Below, piece after piece: positions 58,303 through 64,000 of a DNA stretch of 64,000 bases. The DNA is taken from positions 1 to 64,000 of the forward strand of contig NZ_SLXO01000013.1 of assembly GCF_004341375.1 (NCBI RefSeq), in the 5' to 3' direction. Position numbers and translations under genes: made by a program. This DNA comes from Rhodothalassium salexigens DSM 2132 (GTDB taxonomy: Bacteria > Pseudomonadota > Alphaproteobacteria > Sphingomonadales > Rhodothalassiaceae). Below the pieces are notes generated by a model. The model did not search any database. It saw only the letters and a list, made by a program, of their open reading frames with translations, and was not told where the DNA came from. Numbering within the stretch: position 1 is the stretch's first letter; every line of letters starts with the position of its first letter.

Positions 58303-58845
58303 ATGGTGCAGCGGCGACACGGCGACTTGTGGGTTTATCGTCCGGCTTTGGGCGGGCGAGGCTGGCGGCCGGTGCCCCAGGGGTTGGACCGCAGCATCCG
58401 CCGGCTCGCTCACCGGCTCGGCCTGGCGTTGCTGGTCTGGGCGCTGGCGCTGCTGGGCTTGCGGGTCGGCGTCGGGCTCGGCGGCTGGCACCGGGTGTTT
58501 CTGGGCGCCCATCTGGCGTTGATGCCCTATGCGGCGTGGCTTGGCTGGCGGGTGCTGCTGGGCCTGCATGGGCGCCCGGTGGCGGCGCTGCCGGTGGACC
58601 AGGGTGCGGGCCAGGATGCGGGGCAGGGTGCGGGCCAGGGTGCGGGGCAGGGTGCTGCGGGCACGGACGGCCGCGCCGACCCCGCCGCTGGCCGCGCGCC
58701 GGGCGATCGCTATCAGGCCGCCGCGTTTGCCGCCCTCGCGCTCGCCGTGCTCAGCCTGTGGGGGGTGGCCGCTTGGCTCGACGCCGTGGCCGGCGGTGTG
58801 GCGTTGGTCTGTGCGGGGCTCGCCGGGCGCGCCTGGCGGGGCTGA
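58303..58845 (+). CDS. hypothetical membrane protein with GAGQ repeat
   Basis: A 180-residue product. Two hydrophobic helices at about 37-56 and 66-88 (LGLALLVWALALLGLRVGVG, FLGAHLALMPYAAWLGW) are followed by a loop of GAGQ-type 4-residue units encoded by four 12-base repeats (58603-58650), and a further helix at about 137-160 (AAFAALALAVLSLWGVAAWL). No family recognised. Starts with ATG 58303; no strong ribosome binding site. The coding character is plausible from the amphipathic pattern and the basic N-terminus, but GC-rich spurious frames are common here, so I am only moderately sure. Confidence 0.5.
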   Translation: MVQRRHGDLWVYRPALGGRGWRPVPQGLDRSIRRLAHRLGLALLVWALALLGLRVGVGLGGWHRVFLGAHLALMPYAAWLGWRVLLGLHGRPVAALPVDQGAGQDAGQGAGQGAGQGAAGTDGRADPAAGRAPGDRYQAAAFAALALAVLSLWGVAAWLDAVAGGVALVCAGLAGRAWRG

Positions 58846-59067
58846 GGCGCCTGATGGGGCCGGGCTGCCACCAAGCCGTCACACTCGGTCGCTAGCGTGC
58901 CGTGCCAGACCATCGGCGGGCGGTGCCGGGGCCGGTTCCTGCCGGGGCCGACCCCGGGCGTCGTGCGCCTCCGCCGCCCCGGGGTCCGTCCATCCGCCTG
59001 TGGCCTGCCCATCCGCCCCTGGCCCGCTTATCCGCGCGTGGCCGCCCTGCCCATGAGGAGAACCGCC

Positions 59068-60330
59068 TTGGCCCGTGTTTCGCGTCGTGTCGCCGCTGTG
59101 TCGTTGGTGTCGCTGGGCCTGTGGCTGGCCCCCGGGGCGCCCGCCGGTGCTGAGCCCTTGGTGCCGGCCAAGGCCGACGGCGCGGTGCGCATCGCCACCT
59201 TCAACGTGTCGCTCTATCGCGACGCCGCCGGCGCCCTGGTCGCCGATCTCGACGCCGGGTCCGACCAGGCCCACGCCATCGCCGAGATCATCCAGCGGGT
59301 GCGCCCCGACGTGCTGCTGCTCAACGAGATCGACCACGACCCGCAGGGCCGCGCGGTCGCGCTGTTGCAGGAGCGCTATCTGGCCGAGCCGCACAATGGC
59401 GCCGCGCCGGTCTTCTACCCGCATCGTTTCGTGGCACCGGTCAACACCGGCCAGCCTTCGGGCCACGACCTCAACCGCGACGGCAAGGTCGACGCCCAAG
59501 GCGGTCCGGACGCCTGGGGCTATGGCGTCCACCCGGGCCAGTACGGCATGGCGGTGCTGTCCAAGCTGGCGATCGACACCGAGGCGGTGCGCACCTTCCA
59601 GCACTTTCGCTGGGCCGACATGCCGGGCGCCAAGCTGCCCGACGACCCGGCGACCGAGGCGCCGGGCGACTGGTACGGCCCTGACATCCTGCGCGCTTTG
59701 CCGCTGTCGTCGAAAAGCCATTGGGACGTGCCGCTGCGCCTGGAGGACGGCCGCGCGCTGCACCTGCTGGCCAGCCACCCGACGCCGCCGGGCTTCGACG
59801 GCCCCGAAGACCGCAACGGCCGCCGCAACCATGATGAAATCCGTCTGTGGGCCGACTATGTGACGCCGGGGGCGGCCGACTATCTCTATGACGACCGGGG
59901 CGGGCGCGGCGGTCTGGACGACCGGGCCGCGTTCGTGATCGCCGGCGACCTGAACGCCGACCCCGACGACGGCGACGCCACCGCTGCGATCGCCCAACTG
60001 CTCGACCATCCGCGCATCGAGACCCAGCCCGAGCCCGCGTCCGACGGCGCGGTGGCGGCAGCCCGACGCCAGGGCGGCGCCAATGACCGCCAATGGGGCG
60101 ACCCGGCCACCGACACCGCCGATTTCAACGACGGCGCCCCCTCGGGCGCCGGCGGCGTCGGCAATCTGCGCGTCGACTATGTGCTGCCGGGCGGGCCGGG
60201 GGTCACCATCGTCGCCGCCGGGGTGTTCTGGCCCGACCCCGACAGCCGCGTCTTCCGCCTGGTCGGCGACTACCCCTTCCCCAGCTCCGACCACCGCCTG
60301 GTGTGGGTGGACGTGCGGGTGGGGGAGTGA
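59068..60330 (+). CDS. secreted endonuclease/exonuclease/phosphatase family protein
   Basis: A ~420-residue secreted EEP-superfamily phosphoesterase. A signal peptide (VAAVSLVSLGLWLAPGAPAG, cleavage near GA-EP) precedes the fold: RIATFNVSLYR, PDVLLLNEIDHDP with the metal-binding Glu, VIAGDLNADPDDGDA, RVDYVLPGG and the closing SSDHRLVWVDV. The active-site Glu, Asp-Asn and Asp-His pairs of the family are all present. It may cleave DNA, RNA or phospholipid headgroups. The TTG start at 59068 was preferred because GAGGAG ends 7 bases before it; the overlapping in-frame ATG 59053 is the alternative. Just after its stop the base composition drops sharply. Confidence 0.88.
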   Translation: MARVSRRVAAVSLVSLGLWLAPGAPAGAEPLVPAKADGAVRIATFNVSLYRDAAGALVADLDAGSDQAHAIAEIIQRVRPDVLLLNEIDHDPQGRAVALLQERYLAEPHNGAAPVFYPHRFVAPVNTGQPSGHDLNRDGKVDAQGGPDAWGYGVHPGQYGMAVLSKLAIDTEAVRTFQHFRWADMPGAKLPDDPATEAPGDWYGPDILRALPLSSKSHWDVPLRLEDGRALHLLASHPTPPGFDGPEDRNGRRNHDEIRLWADYVTPGAADYLYDDRGGRGGLDDRAAFVIAGDLNADPDDGDATAAIAQLLDHPRIETQPEPASDGAVAAARRQGGANDRQWGDPATDTADFNDGAPSGAGGVGNLRVDYVLPGGPGVTIVAAGVFWPDPDSRVFRLVGDYPFPSSDHRLVWVDVRVGE

Positions 60331-60342
60331 TGTGTATGCATG
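60328..60342 (+). repeat. left copy of imperfect direct repeat bounding the AT-rich insert
   Basis: TGATGTGT followed by TGCATG (60328-60335 and 60337-60342) recurs at 61425-61432 and 61437-61442, with a slightly longer spacer. The left copy starts on the stop codon of the EEP gene. The two copies frame the low-GC stretch and could be remnants of an insertion site. Short length means chance is not excluded. Confidence 0.4.
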
Positions 60343-60367
60343 GCTCCGCTTTTGAAGCCGATTTTCG

Positions 60368-60395
60368 TTGACACTTTACAGGCGCGGAATTTAAG
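60368..60395 (+). promoter_or_regulatory. sigma70-like promoter for the AT-rich gene
   Basis: TTGACA (60368-60373) is a perfect -35 box; 16 bases later TTTAAG (60390-60395) is a 4/6 -10 match. The stretch is AT-rich and lies 37 bases upstream of the start codon, as expected for a self-contained imported gene with its own promoter. Confidence 0.5.
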
Positions 60396-60431
60396 TAAAA
60401 TTGTAGCTTTTTAGAATTTTATGGTGATGAG

Positions 60432-61409
60432 ATGTATTCTGCTCGAATTGGTCCGGAAAAATTGAAATCTGGAGGCAAAAAACTGCATATTTACTTTTGC
60501 CAAGAAATCGCAATAGACCATGGCTGGAAGCACAAAGAGGAGTTAATATTAGAGTTTGAGGGCTGGCCTGGAAAATGGAAGGGGACAGTTGGTATTAAGA
60601 AAAACAACAAGCCCTACATGCATTGTAACGTCCGTCCAGTTTCCGATCTAGAGCCTTCAAGTCTTGGGGGTAAGACTTCAGTAACTTCGTTATTGTGTGA
60701 TATCGGTCTTTCGGAAAACGAATATCTGCGAGTAAATGTATTAGATAATAATAATTTGCAAATCAGGAAATTCAGTGAAGGTGGTTCTTCGGAGGTCGCA
60801 GAAAAATCAGTTTTATCTCCTGTTGTTCCTGGCTTTGTTAGTCATGAATTCAGTAAAGAGAATTATTTGCACACTAATTTTCCATTTGGAGACAAAAAAG
60901 AAATCCTTCGGCTCGCAAAGACATACTGGCAATATATAAGCGGTAAGAATCGTGAGGCTGAAAAGGAAATTGAGTTTAAAATTGTTCCGAATTGCCAGGA
61001 CAGGGGCTATTTAACTGATGAGGATTTTGAATTTATTTGCAGTTGGAAAAGCCCTAGGCCAAAAATGCATCGCCAGAGAAACACAAGTTCGGAGATTGCG
61101 AGAAAAACACATGCGGCATTAAGTGAGGTTAGTCGAAGTAAAAGTCTTGATTTTTTAGTTGAATTGAAAGGTGTTCGCTTGCGGACTGCGACAGCAGTAA
61201 TGCATTGGTTTCGTCAGCATGATACACCAATTTTAGATTATCGAGTAATTTTCTCTCTTGGAAGGCCAGAGCCATCGAATTATGAAGACATGTTGTTTTA
61301 TGACCAAATTGCAGATGAAATTATTGGAGAAGCCAAAAAAGTTGATGTTTCACTGAGAGAAATGGATCGCGCATTATGGGTTTGGGATAAAATTAAGGAT
61401 AAAAAATGA
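60432..61409 (+). CDS. AT-rich foreign gene, AbrB-like N-part and HhH-GPD-like C-part, unknown function
   Basis: A 325-residue protein with codon use unlike everything around it: about 40% GC in the lines I counted. Residues about 15-115 are beta-rich and contain two halves that look like a swapped-hairpin or AbrB-type barrel (EIAIDHGWKHKEELILEF, LSENEYLRVNVLDNNNLQIR). Residues about 190-322 resemble a helix-hairpin-helix DNA glycosylase-type domain: LKGVRLRTATAVMHW (245-259) has the hairpin spacing, and PILDYRV (266-272) puts Asp269 where glycosylases carry their catalytic aspartate. A DNA repair, restriction or defence role is an inference. GGTGATGAG precedes the ATG. It has its own promoter and is monocistronic. 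Confidence 0.7.
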   Translation: MYSARIGPEKLKSGGKKLHIYFCQEIAIDHGWKHKEELILEFEGWPGKWKGTVGIKKNNKPYMHCNVRPVSDLEPSSLGGKTSVTSLLCDIGLSENEYLRVNVLDNNNLQIRKFSEGGSSEVAEKSVLSPVVPGFVSHEFSKENYLHTNFPFGDKKEILRLAKTYWQYISGKNREAEKEIEFKIVPNCQDRGYLTDEDFEFICSWKSPRPKMHRQRNTSSEIARKTHAALSEVSRSKSLDFLVELKGVRLRTATAVMHWFRQHDTPILDYRVIFSLGRPEPSNYEDMLFYDQIADEIIGEAKKVDVSLREMDRALWVWDKIKDKK

Positions 61410-61424
61410 TGGTTGGGGCGCGTT

Positions 61425-61442
61425 TGATGTGTTGATTGCATG
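61425..61442 (+). repeat. right copy of imperfect direct repeat bounding the AT-rich insert
   Basis: Matches the left copy at 60328-60342: TGATGTGT, then 4 bases, then TGCATG. GC content recovers immediately to its right, and the vapB stop codon lies 21 bases further on. Confidence 0.4.
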
Positions 61443-61462
61443 ATTCGGCGATTTGGTTCGAA

Positions 61463-61672
61463 TTAAAGTTGCTCACGATCACGAAAGTAGTCGTCCGTCG
61501 CGCGGGGGCCGTGTCGGAACAGATCATCCCAGCGCCTGCCCCTGGGGACAATCAGCCGGCTATGGCCGACCTTAAGAATGTCCACCTGGTCGATCCCCTC
61601 GGGAAACGCGACCGCTTGGGGAAGGCGAACAATCTGGGTTTTGTCGGTGGTCGAGACGGTCGATCGGGTCAT
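61463..61672 (-). CDS. vapB: VapB-type (AbrB/MazE-like) antitoxin, no VapC partner
   Basis: A 69-residue antitoxin. The N-terminal swapped-hairpin DNA-binding domain reads TTDKTQIVRLPQAVAFPEGI, then VDILKVGHSRLIVP. The C-terminal toxin-binding tail has WDDLF and is acidic/aromatic. ATG 61672 has GGAGG five bases upstream, a strong signal; a longer in-frame start at 61738 is less likely. vapC normally follows or overlaps vapB, but downstream on this strand is only the low-GC insert carrying an opposite-strand gene. The toxin gene therefore appears lost or displaced. Confidence 0.82.
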   Translation of the reverse strand: MTRSTVSTTDKTQIVRLPQAVAFPEGIDQVDILKVGHSRLIVPRGRRWDDLFRHGPRATDDYFRDREQL

Positions 61673-61756
61673 CTGCGCCTCCTGCACGGCAAAGCTGCCC
61701 TCCAGAATAAGGGCGCTGCTGCCGATTGCACAAGACAAGGCATGCCAGACCCGTGG

Positions 61757-63865
61757 CTATTCTCCGTCCGCCACGCTCAGCAGCACATCGCCGTCGCCCA
61801 CCTGGTCGCCGGGGCGCAGGGTCAGGGCGGTGACGGTGCCGGCGCGCGGGGCGGTCAGCGTCTGTTCCATCTTCATCGCTTCCAGCACCACGAGCGGCGC
61901 GCCCTTGGCCACCGGGTCGCCCTCTCCGACCAGGACCGCCAGCACCTTGCCCGGCATCGGCGCGCGCACCGTGCCCGGCGCCTCGGCGTCGGTGTCGGCG
62001 TCGACGCGCAGGGTGTGCCGGGTCAGCACCGCGGTGTGGCCCGCGTGGATCACCACCACCCGGTCGTCGTGCACCTGCACCGTGGCGTGGACGCTGAGCC
62101 CGTCCACCACCGCCTCGAAGCGCTCGCCGGTCTGGCCGCGCAGGCGCACATGGGCCTCGGCCTCGACGCTGCCGGCGCCGTCGCCGTCGTCGAGCGCCAC
62201 GGTCATGCGATAGCCGCCGGCATGGGGGCGGTCCGCGTCGGTGTCCCGGTCACTGCCCGGGTCGGTAGCGGTCACCGGCACCAGGGTCAGGTGGCGGCGC
62301 AGGCCGTCGGCACCCTCGAAGGTCAGGGTCTCGGCATAGGGGCGGTTGAGCCGCCAGCCGTCGACCCGGTGCCAGGGCGAGCCGGGGTCGCCTGACGCGG
62401 CGGCCAGGCCCGCCACCTGCGCGCGGCGCCGGGCGACCACGCCGAGGGCCGCCAGATAGAGCCATTCGGGCGCCGGCGCCGTGGCCGGCGGGGTCAGGTC
62501 GGCCGCGTGGCGGGCGATGAAGCCGGTGTCGATGTCGCCGGCGACGAAGGCGGGATGGTCGATCACCCGTTGCAGGAAGCTCAGATTGGTCGCCAGCCCG
62601 GCCACTTCGGTGTTGCGCAGGCCGTGGCGCAGATGGGCGAGGGCGGTGCGCCGGTCCTCGCCCCAGGCGACGATCTTGGCGAGCATGGGGTCGTAGTGCA
62701 ACGTCACCCGGTCGCCCTGGCGCACGCCGGCGTCGACGCGCAGGATGCCGTCTTCGTCGGGGAACGCCAGCCGGTCGAGCCGGCCGGTGGCGGGCACGAA
62801 GTCGCGCGCCGGGTCCTCGGCGTAGAGGCGCACCTCGACCGCATAGCCGTCCATGTCGATATCGTCCTGGACCAGCGGCAGGGGCTCGCCGGCGGCAACC
62901 CGCAACTGCCATTCCACCAGGTCCTCGCCGGTGATCATCTCGGTCACCGGGTGTTCGACCTGAAGCCGGGTGTTCATCTCCATGAAATAGAACGGCGCGC
63001 CGTCGAGGCCGTTGGCCACGTCGACGATGAACTCCACCGTGCCGGCGCCCTCATAGCCGATCGCCTTGGCCGCCGCGACCGCCGCAGCCCCCATGGCCTC
63101 GCGCATCTCTTGCGGCATGCCCGGGGCGGGCGCTTCCTCGACCACCTTCTGGTGGCGGCGTTGCAGCGAACAGTCGCGCTCGAACAGCGACACCGCGAGG
63201 CCGTAGCGGTCGGCGAACACCTGGATCTCGATGTGGCGCGGTACCTGGATGTATTTTTCCAGCAACACCACGTCGTTGCCGAAGGCGCTTCGGGCCTCGC
63301 GCCGGGCGGCGGCGAGCGCGTCGGCGAACTGGCCGGCGTCGTGGACCACGCGCATGCCCTTGCCGCCGCCGCCGGCGACCGCCTTGATCAGCAGCGGAAA
63401 GCCGATCCGCTCGGCTTCGGCGGCGAGGCTGGCGTCGCTCTGGTCGGCGCTGTGATAGCCGGGCACCACCGGCACGCCGGCCTCTTCCATCAGCCGCTTG
63501 GCCTCGCCCTTCAGCCCCATGGCGCGGATCGCGTCGGCCGGCGGGCCGATGAAGGTCAGGCCGTTGGCCGCGCACATCTCGGCGAAGTCGGCGTTCTCGC
63601 TCAGGAAGCCATAGCCCGGGTGGATCGCCTGGGCGCCGGTGCGTCGGGCCGCGGCGACGATGGCCTCGGCCTTGAGATAGCTGTCGCCGGCCGGCGCCGG
63701 GCCGATATGAACCGCAGCGTCGGCCCGGTCGACGAAGGCGGCGTGCGCGTCGGCGTCGGAATAGACCGCCACGCAGTCGATGCCCATGGCCTGGGCGGTG
63801 CGCATGATCCGGCACGCGATCTCGCCGCGGTTGGCGATCAGGATGCGGTCGAAGACTTTGGGCAT
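61757..63865 (-). CDS. mccA: biotin carboxylase alpha subunit, probably methylcrotonyl-CoA carboxylase
   Basis: A 702-residue acyl-CoA carboxylase alpha subunit. The biotin carboxylase domain (about 1-450) has FDRILIANRGEIACRIMRT, KAVAGGGGKGMRV and EMNTRLQVEHPVTEM. The bridging region (about 470-620) includes a Asp/Gly-rich loop (GSDRDTDADRPHAGG). The biotinyl domain has VLEAMKMEQ with Lys665. With ivd on the same strand and a separate pccA at 29125, the best assignment is 3-methylcrotonyl-CoA carboxylase (leucine pathway), an inference from context. GAGGAGGGAG lies before ATG 63865. The beta subunit gene is not visible and may lie beyond the right edge. Confidence 0.85.
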   Translation of the reverse strand: MPKVFDRILIANRGEIACRIMRTAQAMGIDCVAVYSDADAHAAFVDRADAAVHIGPAPAGDSYLKAEAIVAAARRTGAQAIHPGYGFLSENADFAEMCAANGLTFIGPPADAIRAMGLKGEAKRLMEEAGVPVVPGYHSADQSDASLAAEAERIGFPLLIKAVAGGGGKGMRVVHDAGQFADALAAARREARSAFGNDVVLLEKYIQVPRHIEIQVFADRYGLAVSLFERDCSLQRRHQKVVEEAPAPGMPQEMREAMGAAAVAAAKAIGYEGAGTVEFIVDVANGLDGAPFYFMEMNTRLQVEHPVTEMITGEDLVEWQLRVAAGEPLPLVQDDIDMDGYAVEVRLYAEDPARDFVPATGRLDRLAFPDEDGILRVDAGVRQGDRVTLHYDPMLAKIVAWGEDRRTALAHLRHGLRNTEVAGLATNLSFLQRVIDHPAFVAGDIDTGFIARHAADLTPPATAPAPEWLYLAALGVVARRRAQVAGLAAASGDPGSPWHRVDGWRLNRPYAETLTFEGADGLRRHLTLVPVTATDPGSDRDTDADRPHAGGYRMTVALDDGDGAGSVEAEAHVRLRGQTGERFEAVVDGLSVHATVQVHDDRVVVIHAGHTAVLTRHTLRVDADTDAEAPGTVRAPMPGKVLAVLVGEGDPVAKGAPLVVLEAMKMEQTLTAPRAGTVTALTLRPGDQVGDGDVLLSVADGE

Positions 63866-64000
63866 GGGCGGCTCCCTCCTCGGGCCTCGTTTGCCGCCTT
63901 GGTAGGCGATCGGCGCCGCCAAGCCAAGGGGCGCCGGTGGCCTCGGCGTGGCGCGCGCTTTGTTGAACCGGCGTCCTGGCGTATGATGGCGGTCGAGGGA
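63866..64000. other. right edge, leader of mccA
   Basis: 135 bases upstream of mccA up to the window end. They contain the mccA ribosome binding site. No complete gene can be supported. Confidence 0.4.

Overview
The window reads as chromosome of a high-GC alphaproteobacterium, probably a Rhodospirillales-like lineage. The grounds are strongly GC-biased codon use, the gene set (glyQ/glyS, pyruvate phosphate dikinase, propionyl-CoA carboxylase with MeaB, PAS_5, DUF1289 and DUF2007 proteins, a beta carbonic anhydrase with a SulP transporter), and dense packing with many ATGA stop/start overlaps. No taxonomic search was run. No rRNA, tRNA, CRISPR array or phage module was found.

Layout. 1-4950: transposase tail, a CurA-like NADPH reductase and a periplasmic M16 protease. 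4951-7619: accessory island, in which two internally deleted IS5-type elements in direct orientation flank a winged-helix protein and an Abi_2/HEPN-type abortive-infection protein of lower GC. 7788-13019: acyl-CoA synthetase, FKBP isomerase, class I aldolase, LysE exporter, TetR regulator. 13409-16454: tightly overlapped carbonic anhydrase, SulP, DUF1289 and pterin dehydratase genes. 16640-28764: methyltransferase, tail-anchored coiled coil, ubiD, flavin monooxygenase-like protein, TPR/glycosyltransferase-like protein, queG, GST, a NatAB-like ABC exporter, moaE and a secreted EF-hand protein. 29125-45235: core metabolism, with pccA, an S49/TrmN6/DUF2007 operon, polyprenyl diphosphate synthase, glyQS, ppdK, meaB, hydantoinase B and a cystathionine gamma-synthase family enzyme. 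45478-57974: a GGDEF/EAL receptor, yaaA, LysR regulator plus GMC oxidoreductase, cold shock protein, SlyD, PAS_5 protein, carotenoid oxygenase with DUF2141, LytTR regulator and isovaleryl-CoA dehydrogenase. 58303-63865: membrane protein, secreted EEP-family hydrolase, an AT-rich foreign gene with a helix-hairpin-helix-like end, an orphan VapB antitoxin and a methylcrotonyl-CoA-type carboxylase alpha subunit.

How the parts work together. Isovaleryl-CoA dehydrogenase and the methylcrotonyl-type carboxylase are consecutive steps of leucine breakdown. pccA and meaB feed propionyl-CoA into succinyl-CoA. PPDK and class I aldolase serve gluconeogenesis. Carbonic anhydrase with SulP suggests bicarbonate or pH handling. 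ubiD and the polyprenyl synthase supply ubiquinone.

The two places most likely to hold something undescribed are the Abi island at 4951-7619 and the AT-rich gene at 60432-61409. The latter is bounded by a short imperfect direct repeat and sits beside a vapB that has no vapC.
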